This document shows positions 43,560-52,214 of a stretch of DNA of 64,000 nucleotides, piece by piece. The stretch comes from Lacticaseibacillus suibinensis (GTDB lineage: Bacteria > Bacillota > Bacilli > Lactobacillales > Lactobacillaceae). Location of the stretch: assembly GCF_003946175.1 (NCBI RefSeq), contig NZ_RHOK01000007.1, positions 1 through 64,000 of the forward strand, read 5' to 3'. Under the pieces are notes generated by a model. It made no database searches. It was given only the letters and a program-made list of their open reading frames with translations, and was not told where the DNA came from. Numbering within the stretch: position 1 is the stretch's first letter; the number at the start of each line of letters is the position of its first letter. Made by a program: the position numbers and the translations under genes.

Positions 43560-44456
43560 ATGGAAATTGGATTGATTGGACTCGGAAAAATGGGCCTGAA
43601 CCTGGCTCAGAACATGCAGGACCACGGCCTGACGGTGAAGGCCTTCGACTTGATGCCAGAAGCCCGCACCCGCGCTACTGAAGTAGGCGTCAGCACGACC
43701 GATTCCCTGCCTGCCTTGATTGAAAGCCTCCAGACCCCGCGCCTGATTTGGGTGATGGTGCCTGCCGGCAAGCCGACCAAAGCCACGCTGCAGTCCTTGC
43801 GTGAGCTGGCGACGGCTGGTGACCGCATCATCGATGGCGGGAATTCCTATTATCAGGATTCGCTGGCTGAAGCCGAAGCCTTTGACGCCAAGCAAATGCA
43901 CTTCTTTGACGTCGGCAGTTCAGGTGGCATGTCCGGCGCCCGGGCCAATGGTAACTTCATGATTGGCGGCGACAAGGCCGTGTTTGCAACGATTGAGCCC
44001 CTGTTTGAAGCCATCGCTCAACCTGGTGGTTACCTCTACACTGGTCCCGCCGGTTCCGGTCACTATTTGAAAATGGTCCACAACGGCATCGAATACGGCA
44101 TGATGGCGGCCATCGGTGAAGGCTTTGATGTGCTGGCCAACTCGCCGTTCGACTACGACAATGAAGCCGTCGCTGCCATGTGGGATCACGGCAGTGTCAT
44201 TCGCGGCTGGCTGATGGCATTAGCTGCTGATGCCTTTTCTAAAGATCCGAAGCTCGAACAGCTTAAAGGCGTGATGCACTCCAGTGGGGAAGGCGCCTGG
44301 ACGGTTGAGGAAGGCATTCGCCAGCACACCCCGACGCCTGTCATCACTGCGGCTTTGATGGCGCGCTACAACTCCGAACGCACTGACACTATGACCGGTA
44401 AAGTGGTTGCTGCCTTGCGGAACGAATTCGGCGGCCATCCCATCGACAAGAATTGA
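43560..44456 (+). CDS. 6-phosphogluconate dehydrogenase, short (GndA-like) type
   Basis: This 298-residue decarboxylating dehydrogenase of the short class has N-terminal GLIGLGKMGLNLAQN, the substrate motif DVGSSGGMSGA, GPAGSGHYLKMVHNGIEYGMM with the catalytic Lys, and a short C-terminal helical domain instead of the long one in 470-residue Gnd. It converts 6-phosphogluconate to ribulose-5-phosphate and CO2. The nearest GGAG lies 14 bases upstream, further than usual. It is paired with the following gluconokinase, six bases apart. Confidence 0.92.
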   Translation: MEIGLIGLGKMGLNLAQNMQDHGLTVKAFDLMPEARTRATEVGVSTTDSLPALIESLQTPRLIWVMVPAGKPTKATLQSLRELATAGDRIIDGGNSYYQDSLAEAEAFDAKQMHFFDVGSSGGMSGARANGNFMIGGDKAVFATIEPLFEAIAQPGGYLYTGPAGSGHYLKMVHNGIEYGMMAAIGEGFDVLANSPFDYDNEAVAAMWDHGSVIRGWLMALAADAFSKDPKLEQLKGVMHSSGEGAWTVEEGIRQHTPTPVITAALMARYNSERTDTMTGKVVAALRNEFGGHPIDKN

Positions 44457-44462
44457 GTTAAT

Positions 44463-45938
44463 ATGACAGAATCCATCATTGCAGTAGATATTGGCACCAC
44501 CAGTACGAAAGTGGTCGCCTACGACCTCAACGCTAACGCCTTGGCCAGTGCCAACCATGGCTACCCGCTGGCGCAAACCACGCCGGGCATGGCTGAACAA
44601 GCTCCCGCCGATTTGGTGGCAGCAATGCAAGCTGGCGTGCAGGAAGTGTTAACGCAGGTCGATGCCACCCAAGTCATTGGTCTGAGCTTCTCTGGGGCCA
44701 TGCACAGCCTCGTGCTGACTGATGCAGATAACCAGCCGCTGACGCAAATCATGACCTGGGCCGACAACCGCCCGGCCGCCATTGTTGACCAGTTGCATGA
44801 ACCAGCAACGGTCGCTTTACTGCGACAAACCGGCGTACCGATTCACCCCATGACTCCCTTTGCCAAGTTGCTTTGGCTGAACCAAACGCAGCCCGGCCTG
44901 GTGGCGCGGGCCGCGCATGTGCTCGACCTCAAGAGCTATCTTTTTGCCGTTTTAACTGGGCAATATGTCATGGATTACAGCACCGCCAATGCCACTGGGT
45001 TATTTTTCCCGGGAAATATAGCCTGGGCCTCGGCTTTGCTGGCGCGGGCTGGCGTCGAAGCCAAACAGCTCCCGACGCTGGTTGAAACTACAGCGCATGT
45101 GCCACTTTCTGCGGATGGTGCCTCACTGCTCAACTTGCCCGCCGGTCTGCCGCTAGTGCTCGGCGCGACGGATGGGCCGTTGAGTAACCTAGGTCTCGGC
45201 GCGATTCGCCCTGGTGACGAAACGCTGACCATCGGCACTTCCGCCGCCTTGCGCACCACGCTGCATGCCCTGCAGCTGGACCCCAGCGGCCAAACCTTCA
45301 GCTACTACTTGACCCCAGGCTATTGGGTCAACGGTGGCCCAGTCAACAATGGCGGCAACGTCCTGAACTGGCTGCAGCAAGTCTTTGATCCGAGTCAGGA
45401 AGCCGACTATCCTGCGCTTTTGGCTGAGGCCGCTGAGGCACCGGCGAATGCGCATCATCTGGTGTTCCTGCCTTATCTGCACGGCGAACGGGCCCCGTTA
45501 TGGGACTCCAACGCCTTTGGTAGCTACCTCGGCTTAACCGCTCAGCACACCCGCGCCGACCTCATTCGTGCGGCAGTAGAAGGCATGCTATTTAACCTCA
45601 AGCTAGTTGATCAAAAGCTGCAGCTGACGGGCAACGACGCGCCACTGTTTGCCGCCGGTGGCTTCGCCCAAAGTCCGTTTTGGTGCCAGTTGACCGCTGA
45701 TATTTTGAACCGGCCGCTAAAGGTGCTGGATGGCGGGCAAAGCTCCGCACGCGGGGCCGCCGCCATTGGCCTACTGGGCTTGGGCCGCTGGAACTCGCTG
45801 GCGCAAATCAACCAAGAACCGAGTGATTTCGCGCATTATGCGCCAAATCCTGAGGTGGCTGCGCAATACGAACAGTGGTGGCCCCACTGGCGGCACATGT
45901 TTAAGGTGATGGCAACCGAATACGACACTTTTAACTAG
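44463..45938 (+). CDS. gntK: Gluconokinase, FGGY family
   Basis: This 491-residue carbohydrate kinase has N-terminal AVDIGTTSTKVVAYD, the GLSFSGAMHSL active-site region, and LGATDGPLSNLGLGA near residue 240, typical of bacterial gluconokinases. It feeds 6-phosphogluconate to the neighbouring dehydrogenase. No gluconate permease is present next to it. The ribosome binding site is weak (GAATTGAG), suggesting translational coupling. A terminator follows. Confidence 0.9.
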   Translation: MTESIIAVDIGTTSTKVVAYDLNANALASANHGYPLAQTTPGMAEQAPADLVAAMQAGVQEVLTQVDATQVIGLSFSGAMHSLVLTDADNQPLTQIMTWADNRPAAIVDQLHEPATVALLRQTGVPIHPMTPFAKLLWLNQTQPGLVARAAHVLDLKSYLFAVLTGQYVMDYSTANATGLFFPGNIAWASALLARAGVEAKQLPTLVETTAHVPLSADGASLLNLPAGLPLVLGATDGPLSNLGLGAIRPGDETLTIGTSAALRTTLHALQLDPSGQTFSYYLTPGYWVNGGPVNNGGNVLNWLQQVFDPSQEADYPALLAEAAEAPANAHHLVFLPYLHGERAPLWDSNAFGSYLGLTAQHTRADLIRAAVEGMLFNLKLVDQKLQLTGNDAPLFAAGGFAQSPFWCQLTADILNRPLKVLDGGQSSARGAAAIGLLGLGRWNSLAQINQEPSDFAHYAPNPEVAAQYEQWWPHWRHMFKVMATEYDTFN

Positions 45939-45955
45939 TATCCTGGCATACAAAT

Positions 45956-45987
45956 AGGCGACTGACGAAAATGTCAGCCGCCTTTTT
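45956..45987 (+). terminator. Terminator after gntK
   Basis: The stem AGGCG-ACTGAC/GTCAG-C-CGCCT is followed by five T, between convergent genes. Confidence 0.88.
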
Positions 45988-45992
45988 CAATC

Positions 45993-46931
45993 CTATTTTG
46001 CGCCAATCAGTTGTTCTTTGGCGTGAACCAACTGTGTCAACAGCTTGCAGTATGGCGTAGGAATGCCATACTTCGCGCCTTTGCGCGCTACCGCGCCATC
46101 GATAAAGTCAATTTCGGTCAAACGGTGATGTTGCACGAGGTCTTGGTGCATGGAAGGATAGTGATCGGCAATATTCGCAGTGAAGGTGGCCGCGACGTGA
46201 TTGTAGACTTCGGTTTGATCCAGCTTAACGCCTTCCTTGGCCGCTACCGCAGCAAATTCAGCGATAATCGTGTGCAGTAGGTCAGGCGCTTCCTTAGTCT
46301 TGCCGAACTGGCCGATATTGCAATCCAGCAGTGCGCACAGGCAGTTCAACGTGCCGTTGACGCAGGCTTTACGCCAGATGGCATACTTCACGTTCTCGCT
46401 ATATTTTGGATGCAAACCGGCTTTGTCAAAGACATCGACCACTTGTAGCGCAAAGTCTTTACCCGCTGGCGCGAAGTTTTGCAGCTCGACTTCGCCATCC
46501 CCTACCAGTTCCACATGGCCCGGACCGGTCATGCCGGCAGTCCACATGGTAATCCCAAGAATGAGATGGTCCTTGGCCACGTATTGCTCCAAAACATCTT
46601 CATGGCCGATGCCATTAAGCAAGCAAAGCACGTAAGTATCCGGATGAATCAACGCTTTGACCTGATCGAACATCGTCTTCAACTGGTTGGACTTGAGGAA
46701 GACGACAATCAAATCAGCTTGCACGCCACTTTTTTCGATTTCAGCTGGGGAATAAATTGGCATCTTGGCACTGACGGCCTGGCCGTTAAAATTGGCCTGA
46801 ATGCCATCTTGGCGAATGGCGTCAATGTTGGCTTGCCAGCCGTCAACCAGCGTTACATCATTGCCCGCTTGGTGCAGCATCAAGGCAAACCGGCTGCCCA
46901 TGCCGCCGACCCCTAAAACAGTGATTTTCAT
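45993..46931 (-). CDS. 2-dehydropantoate 2-reductase family protein
   Basis: This 312-residue NADP-dependent reductase of the PanE/ApbA family has N-terminal KITVLGVGGMGSRFALML and the central KSNQLKTMFDQV and CLLNGIGHED segments. C-terminal KACVNGTLNCLCALL contains the catalytic Lys. It could make pantoate for CoA synthesis. Many lactobacilli have extra homologs acting on other 2-keto acids, and no other pantothenate gene is nearby, so the precise substrate is open. Confidence 0.88.
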   Translation of the reverse strand: MKITVLGVGGMGSRFALMLHQAGNDVTLVDGWQANIDAIRQDGIQANFNGQAVSAKMPIYSPAEIEKSGVQADLIVVFLKSNQLKTMFDQVKALIHPDTYVLCLLNGIGHEDVLEQYVAKDHLILGITMWTAGMTGPGHVELVGDGEVELQNFAPAGKDFALQVVDVFDKAGLHPKYSENVKYAIWRKACVNGTLNCLCALLDCNIGQFGKTKEAPDLLHTIIAEFAAVAAKEGVKLDQTEVYNHVAATFTANIADHYPSMHQDLVQHHRLTEIDFIDGAVARKGAKYGIPTPYCKLLTQLVHAKEQLIGAK

Positions 46932-46997
46932 GATTTAACATCTTCTTTCAGGTTTATTCTACCGCCTTCAGGAAGTGGATTCAAAAGCTCAAGCCGT

Positions 46998-48203
46998 CTA
47001 AATGACCTGGTGCTCGATATGGCCGCTTAACGCGACCGCCGGCTGACCACGCCGGTGAATCGTCGTCGGTGCAGTCAAAGTCACATCGTCAAGCACAACG
47101 ACCGCCGCATCATCAATCTGGAGCAAAGGCTGACCGCTTGGCGGGGTCACCCGACACTGGCTGAGCTTCAACTGAACAGGCCGGCCATGACCGAAGAATT
47201 TGGACGTCTGCTCAAGCTGGCCAATCACATCCCCCACCAAGCTGAGCACACGCAAAGGTTGCCCATCTTGCATGATGACCTTGTCGCCATAGGTGTAGGT
47301 GACCAGATTCCGGGCCCGGAACATGACCGAGTCGCTAATCTCAAAAGTCGTGGATTCGACGGCAACATCAGCCGCCATCGCGTACCATTTCACCATGGCA
47401 TGGGTATCATGAGTATTTTCACTGCGATGCGAGTATTCGCCTGGCCCGGTAAACAAGCAGCGTGTCACCTTTAGCTGGCGCCCACCAATGCGCAGGCTGT
47501 TGCACGCCGTATTCAAAACCGTATCATGCACCGTCAAATCGGTGATGTCATAGCCGGCAAGACAGTCGTCACCGGACTTGATGACACACTGCCCAATTTC
47601 AATGGCCTGCGAGTGATGCAAATCAAAGCCATCATGGCCGCCCAGCACCGTCACGCCATTAATCTGAACGTCCTTGCACCGCGCAATCACATGCGCCCAG
47701 TTCGCGGCGTTTTGAATGGTATAGCCCTTGAGCGTTAACCCTGAGACTCTGGCGAACACCATGCCCATGGGTCCACGAAACGATTCTTCACCAGCCGAAT
47801 CAAACACATCCTGCCCATCAATGATGGCCCCTGGTTCGGCCTCAATCGTGATGGCGGTGGCATCGTACGCGGCAATCAGCGCATGAAAATAATACGGGGG
47901 CAAATGCCAGGCTTGAATATAGTAGTCAGCGTGCAAATACGCGATATCTGGCTCCTCCCCAAAGGTCTGGTAATCAGCCAGGTTGGTGGACCCTTTAATC
48001 AGGGCACCGGTTTTGAGCAATAACCGCGTATTGCTGTACAGCCGAATACTGCCAATCACAAACCGCCCTGCTGGTACAACCACCGTACCACCGCCAAGAT
48101 CACGGCACGCATCTAGCACTGCCTGAAAGGCCCTAGTTTGAACAGCCGCTGCGTCGGTTTTGACGCCATAATCAGTCACAAGTAGCTCTGCCATTTTCGT
48201 CAA
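46998..48203 (-). CDS. GH28-like pectinase-fold protein, intracellular
   Basis: This 401-residue right-handed beta-helix protein is related to polygalacturonases and rhamnogalacturonases. Its N terminus DYGVKTDAAAVQTRAFQAVL is the family start. Asp191 in GHDGFD replaces the classical NTDG, and Asp212-Asp213 (SGDDC) are kept, but the usual GHG histidine appears to be replaced by CNS. There is no signal peptide, so any substrate would be an imported oligogalacturonide or similar. The start is TTG at 48203, with AGAGGTG suitably spaced; ATG at 48194 is too far away. Confidence 0.82.
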   Translation of the reverse strand: MTKMAELLVTDYGVKTDAAAVQTRAFQAVLDACRDLGGGTVVVPAGRFVIGSIRLYSNTRLLLKTGALIKGSTNLADYQTFGEEPDIAYLHADYYIQAWHLPPYYFHALIAAYDATAITIEAEPGAIIDGQDVFDSAGEESFRGPMGMVFARVSGLTLKGYTIQNAANWAHVIARCKDVQINGVTVLGGHDGFDLHHSQAIEIGQCVIKSGDDCLAGYDITDLTVHDTVLNTACNSLRIGGRQLKVTRCLFTGPGEYSHRSENTHDTHAMVKWYAMAADVAVESTTFEISDSVMFRARNLVTYTYGDKVIMQDGQPLRVLSLVGDVIGQLEQTSKFFGHGRPVQLKLSQCRVTPPSGQPLLQIDDAAVVVLDDVTLTAPTTIHRRGQPAVALSGHIEHQVI

Positions 48204-48263
48204 CTTTGCTCACCTCTTATTTGTTATACGCAAAAAGCGTGCCAATTTAAGGCGAATGCCAAC

Positions 48264-48295
48264 AAAAAGGCCGCTTCTGTGATAGCAAGCGGCCG
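48264..48295 (-). terminator. Terminator after the sugar-binding lipoprotein gene
   Basis: On the minus strand the stem CGGCCGCTT/AAGCGGCC is followed by five T. It separates the binding protein from the downstream GH28-like gene. Confidence 0.85.
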
Positions 48296-48329
48296 AACAG
48301 TTCAGTTGAAAGGTTGTTAAGGGCTTCTT

Positions 48330-48345
48330 TGTTTCACGTGAAACC
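48330..48345. promoter_or_regulatory. parS-like ParB binding site
   Basis: TGTTTCACGTGAAACC matches the ParB/Spo0J consensus TGTTNCACGTGAAACA at 15 of 16 positions, differing only in the last base. It lies in a noncoding gap just after the binding-protein stop codon. A replication-origin-proximal location agrees with the gene content and orientation of the window. Confidence 0.8.
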
Positions 48346-48347
48346 AC

Positions 48348-49631
48348 TTAATTAGCTTTTAAAATCTTCTCCGTTTGTTGCTGCAACGCATCAAAGGCGG
48401 TTTTTCCTGCTGTCCCCTTCGTCACGGTGACATCCACGGTGTCCATCAGGTCATTGCGATAATCGCCGTAACCAGCAAACACGGTTGAGGCAAAGGCATC
48501 ATCTGCCGCCTCCCCTGCAGCCTTGAAGGTCGGATTGGCCTTCAGGTACTTTTGATAGGCCGCAGACGCCAGCCCGCTCCTAGTTACCGGCACATAACCG
48601 GACTTAATGGCCCACTGAGCGGTGTTAGCCTGCTTGAGCAAGAACTTCTGGAAAGCCCACGCCCCAGCCTGTTGTTGCTTGGTCGCCCCTTTGAACAGCA
48701 CGTTGTCATTGCCGTTCAGTGGCGCCGCGGTGGAGCCATTGGCGAAGCTTGGAATGATGGCAGTGCCCCAGTGCATGCTCTTTGGGGCTTCGCTTTGCAC
48801 CGAACCGATCGAACTGGAGCTGCCAATGCCGAACACGGTTTTACCCTGAGTGAAGGCCACGTCGAAGTAGTAATCGTTTCCGGCGGTCACGAGGTACCCC
48901 TCTTTGCGCATGTTCAAAATGGTATCGACAGCCTGCAGCGTCGTTGGTGCATTCAAGTTAGCCTTTTTCGCTGGCGTAATCAGCTGGTGGCCGGCTTGCT
49001 TCGCCATCCCTTCCAGCTGCACGTCGTAGGACTGATCCGTAGCAATCACGCCCAGGCCAGCGGCTTTGAGCTTCGGGCCCATGGCCTGCAGATCCGCCCA
49101 GGTCTTCGGCAAGGTCAGGTTATATTTGGTCATTAGGTCCTGATTGTAGAACAGCACCTGGGTGGAAACCGAGTATGGCAAGCCATAGTATTTGCCTTCG
49201 TACTTGCCGGCGGCGAGGAAGCTCGGAAAAATATCGGCTTTGGCGCTCGCCGAAAGTTTGTTAGCCCCGTCTAACATCTGACTATCCCAAGGAATCAAAA
49301 AGTCATTTTTCACATAGTCACCGATGTTGGTGTATGGCGCCTGCGCCATCACCGGCAGCGTTTTGGACTTCGCCGCTGCCATCAGCTTTTGCTGCAAGGC
49401 GTCATAGCTGCCTTGCGAGGTGGCCACGACCTTGTAGTCTTTTTGCGACTGATTGAATTCATCGATCAGCTTTTGCTGGGCCTTATCCCATGAGCCAGTC
49501 ATGCGATGCCAGTACGTAATTTTCACTGGCGTGTCGGCTTTCGCCTGCTGCTTACCCCCGCAGCCAGCCAGCCCCACTGTCAACAATAACCCCAAAGCGA
49601 ACGCCAGCCAGCGGCTTGTGCGTTTTTTCAT
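48348..49631 (-). CDS. Extracellular sugar-binding lipoprotein of an ABC importer
   Basis: This 427-residue solute-binding protein has signal peptide with lipobox LAGC (Cys24), followed by KITYWHRMTGSWDKAQQKLI and other cluster-type I sugar-binding features. It anchors to the membrane and delivers an oligosaccharide to an ABC permease. Neither permease subunits nor an ATPase lie nearby, so it is an orphan that must use a transporter encoded elsewhere. GGGAGG precedes the ATG. The GH28-like gene downstream suggests pectin fragments, but the terminator between them weakens the link. Confidence 0.9.
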   Translation of the reverse strand: MKKRTSRWLAFALGLLLTVGLAGCGGKQQAKADTPVKITYWHRMTGSWDKAQQKLIDEFNQSQKDYKVVATSQGSYDALQQKLMAAAKSKTLPVMAQAPYTNIGDYVKNDFLIPWDSQMLDGANKLSASAKADIFPSFLAAGKYEGKYYGLPYSVSTQVLFYNQDLMTKYNLTLPKTWADLQAMGPKLKAAGLGVIATDQSYDVQLEGMAKQAGHQLITPAKKANLNAPTTLQAVDTILNMRKEGYLVTAGNDYYFDVAFTQGKTVFGIGSSSSIGSVQSEAPKSMHWGTAIIPSFANGSTAAPLNGNDNVLFKGATKQQQAGAWAFQKFLLKQANTAQWAIKSGYVPVTRSGLASAAYQKYLKANPTFKAAGEAADDAFASTVFAGYGDYRNDLMDTVDVTVTKGTAGKTAFDALQQQTEKILKAN

Positions 49632-49781
49632 TCTGTTTTCCTCCCATGCTGTCTATGATGTCTTGACACCCCATCATTATGCCAACTTTTGCAGGGAAAG
49701 GAAAGTGCTAAGCCCTATTTTCTGTAATTGGGAGCTGCGGCCGAGCCAACCGAAAGCGATTTCTTTACCGGCTAGTCGGTC

Positions 49782-49810
49782 TTGTGCCGCCCTGACGGCT
49801 AGTGTATTCT
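49782..49810 (+). promoter_or_regulatory. Promoter of the NUDIX gene
   Basis: TTGTGC, a 17-bp spacer and TATTCT lie 22 bases before the ATG. Confidence 0.55.
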
Positions 49811-49832
49811 GAAAGCGAAAGGATGGTGCTTT

Positions 49833-50294
49833 ATGCCAGAAACATACGGCTACATCAAACGCATTCGCGGGCTCGTCGGGCACATGCCCTTGATTTTGAA
49901 CTGCTCTGCTGGGGTGCTACTGAACGACAAGCGGGAGATTTTACTCAATCATCGCACCGACAACGGCACCTGGAGCTTGCCCGGCGGCTACATGGAATAC
50001 GGCGAAACCTTTGCCCAGACGCTGATCCGCGAATACAAAGAAGACAGCGGCCTGGACGTCAAAATCGAGAGGCCGCTGTCGGTCTTCGATCAAGGCGAAA
50101 CCGTCTATCCCAATGGCGATGTGTGCCAGACCATTGCGATGCTTTACCAGGTCGCACAAATCGGCGGCAGTTTTGCCGAAGCCGACGCCAACGAAACCAC
50201 GGAAGTGAAATTCTGGCCACTGGACGCCTTACCGCCGCTGCTTAATCAGCAAAACGCCGACATGATTGCTTACGCCGCCGCACACTGCGCATAG
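49833..50294 (+). CDS. NUDIX hydrolase
   Basis: This 153-residue pyrophosphohydrolase has a Nudix box starting GGYMEYGETF and ending REYKEDSGL. The second Glu of the consensus EE pair is Asp here (KED), a conservative change in a metal-binding position. AAAGGATGG precedes the ATG. It may hydrolyse a nucleoside diphosphate derivative. The substrate is unknown, and a terminator follows directly. Confidence 0.9.
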   Translation: MPETYGYIKRIRGLVGHMPLILNCSAGVLLNDKREILLNHRTDNGTWSLPGGYMEYGETFAQTLIREYKEDSGLDVKIERPLSVFDQGETVYPNGDVCQTIAMLYQVAQIGGSFAEADANETTEVKFWPLDALPPLLNQQNADMIAYAAAHCA

Positions 50295-50337
50295 GACATG
50301 CTAGCGGCCCTCACCGCATGAGTAGAACCCTGGAATC

Positions 50338-50369
50338 AAACAAGCCGCATCGACGCCGATGCGGCTTTT
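50338..50369. terminator. Bidirectional terminator
   Basis: The perfect stem AAGCCGCATC/GATGCGGCTT with a GACGCC loop has short T-runs both ways. It lies between the convergent NUDIX and VIT genes. Confidence 0.85.
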
Positions 50370-50381
50370 GCTTGCATAAAA

Positions 50382-51080
50382 TCACATCAGCTGCCCGATG
50401 GCGTAGTGAATGATCATGGTGATAATACCGACAATGATGTTGCGGATCATCGCGGTTTTCACCAGCCCGTCGCCGAATTTGGCCGCCAGATAACCAGTTA
50501 ACGACACCGACAGTAGCACCGCAACAATCGTCCCTGGCCACTGCCAGCCCACTGGGAGCACCGTCATCGCGAACAGCGGGAAAATGCCGCCACTGGCCGC
50601 CGACACCAGCGATGAAAACGCCGCATACCACGGGTTCATGTAGTGGCCTTTTTTCAAGGCGAACTTGACCCGAATCACCGTGCCTAGCGCATCTTCTGCC
50701 AGCAGCTGATCGGCGATTTGACCCGCTGTCGCTGCTGTCACACCGCGCGCGACATAATAGTCGATCACCGCTTGGCGTTCGCCAGCCCAATCGGTTTTGA
50801 GCAGCTCAGATTCCTGCGCGACCACAGCCTGCTCCGTGTCTTTTTGGGAGCTGACACTGGCATACTCACCACTGGCCATGGAAAACGCGCACGCCAGCAG
50901 ATCCGACAAGCCCGCGATAAAAATCGTGAACTGATTGGTCGTGGCTGCCGCGACAGAAAACAGCACCCCGACCACCGTCAAAATGCCGTCATTGGCCCCG
51001 AGTACCCCGGCGCGCAAGGTGTTGGCGCGCTCGGCCATGGTCTGCTGGGTTTTGGTTTTTGGTTTCACGATTGCTTTCAT
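50382..51080 (-). CDS. VIT1/CCC1-family metal transporter
   Basis: This 232-residue membrane protein of the vacuolar iron transporter family exports or sequesters Fe2+/Mn2+. N-terminal RAGVLGANDGILTVVG is diagnostic, SMASGEYASVSSQKDTE contains the metal-site Glu residues, and five membrane helices are expected. The ATG at 51080 is used; a GTG two codons earlier is an alternative. It lies 45 bases after its paralog and 1.1 kb from the divergent mntH. Confidence 0.9.
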   Translation of the reverse strand: MKAIVKPKTKTQQTMAERANTLRAGVLGANDGILTVVGVLFSVAAATTNQFTIFIAGLSDLLACAFSMASGEYASVSSQKDTEQAVVAQESELLKTDWAGERQAVIDYYVARGVTAATAGQIADQLLAEDALGTVIRVKFALKKGHYMNPWYAAFSSLVSAASGGIFPLFAMTVLPVGWQWPGTIVAVLLSVSLTGYLAAKFGDGLVKTAMIRNIIVGIITMIIHYAIGQLM

Positions 51081-51125
51081 GCTCACCGCCGCTTTCTGCT
51101 AAAAATGCCGACCAACCATTAGCGC

Positions 51126-51794
51126 TTAATACGCGAATAACGTCCCAATGCCGTAAGTCACTGCCATGGTCAACACGCCAGCGACCACATTGCGGCCCAT
51201 GGCCTTCCCGCGGTTGGCATGGCCCAAAGCCGCCGCGGTGTAGCCCGTCAAGGACAAGGCAATCATCACCGCAATGACGGTCGCGATGACTTTAATGGCT
51301 GGTGGAAACACCGAGATGGCGACCAGGGGCAAAATCGAGCCGGTCGGAAAAGAAATCATGGAAGCTAGGGCGGCCGCGACGGCGCTGGCTTTTTCGTTGA
51401 GATCAAAGCCGTAGCGTTCACGCACTGCAATGTTCAACGCGTCGCGAGTGAGCATCTCATGCGTGGCTTGCTTGGCGAGGGCAGGTGAAATGCCGGTTTG
51501 CTCGTACTTGTGCTGGATAAAGTCAAACTCACCTTGGTAATCGTTATCCAGCGCGCGACTTTCCCGCGCAATCGCCTGGCGCTGGCCGTCCCGTTCGCTG
51601 TTGACCGAGACATATTCTCCCATCGCCATCGACACCGTGCCGGCGAGCATGCCTGACAACCCGGAAAGTAAAATCGCATAGCTGTTGCTCGTGGCGCCGG
51701 CCACCCCAATGACAATCCCGGCCACCGACAAAATACCGTCATTGGCCCCCATCACGCTTGCCCGCATGACGTTCACTTTTTCTGCAAGTTTCAT
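51126..51794 (-). CDS. VIT1/CCC1-family metal transporter
   Basis: This 222-residue paralog of the preceding gene has RASVMGANDGILSVAGIV, SMAMGEYVSVNSERD and five predicted helices ending near GTLFAY. The ATG at 51794 has GAGGG upstream. The tandem duplication may encode a heteromer or two transporters with different metal preference. Its start faces the manganese importer mntH across a 420-bp gap. Confidence 0.9.
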   Translation of the reverse strand: MKLAEKVNVMRASVMGANDGILSVAGIVIGVAGATSNSYAILLSGLSGMLAGTVSMAMGEYVSVNSERDGQRQAIARESRALDNDYQGEFDFIQHKYEQTGISPALAKQATHEMLTRDALNIAVRERYGFDLNEKASAVAAALASMISFPTGSILPLVAISVFPPAIKVIATVIAVMIALSLTGYTAAALGHANRGKAMGRNVVAGVLTMAVTYGIGTLFAY

Positions 51795-52135
51795 GCTTTT
51801 CCCTCGCTTTTTGGAACCACTCCAATGTAACAAAATCGATTGTAGTCCGCGCCTGGCGACATGTAAACCACCCGGAAAAATTTATTTCGTTGTTCCTAAC
51901 TTTTTGTGAGTTTAAAAATGATTGGCGGCCCGGTCAAGCAAAAGTCCTCGGCGCTTAGACTTTGCCATTTTCACGTTACGTCCGCTTAACGGATTGGCAC
52001 CACGGCTGAAAGCGCCTTTAATCAGGCGTTATTTTCCCATGCAACCGACCCAAATCACCTTTTTCGCTCGGGCCTCGATGACTTTTTTCCTTTTCGGCAC
52101 CTACCCTTGCAGTCAGTAATTCCTCGTTATTTTTG
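51795..52135. other. Intergenic stretch between VIT and mntH, no gene seen
   Basis: A 65-codon plus-strand frame at 51922-52119 has no ribosome binding site and an unconvincing composition. I looked for a yybP-ykoY-type manganese riboswitch and did not recognise one. Weak inverted sequences such as GCGCCTTTAATCAGGCG (about 52009-52025) are present. Promoters for both divergent genes must lie here. Confidence 0.4.
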
Positions 52136-52149
52136 TTAGGCAACACTAA
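52136..52149. promoter_or_regulatory. DtxR/MntR-type operator
   Basis: TTAGGCAACACTAA fits the dyad TTAGG-N4-CCTAA with one mismatch. It ends nine bases before the mntH -35, where a manganese-loaded MntR-type repressor would be expected. Confidence 0.5.
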
Positions 52150-52157
52150 ATAAAATA

Positions 52158-52185
52158 TTTACATCCCTTTTCAGGGGCGTATACT
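52158..52185 (+). promoter_or_regulatory. Promoter of mntH
   Basis: TTTACA, a 16-bp spacer and TATACT lie 30 bases before the start codon. Confidence 0.65.
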
Positions 52186-52214
52186 GAAGGTGATTTCAGA
52201 AAGGATTGATTGAG

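Noticed and set aside
51922-52119. 65-codon plus-strand frame between VIT and mntH
   Set aside because: No Shine-Dalgarno and an unconvincing composition; it ends just before the mntH control region.
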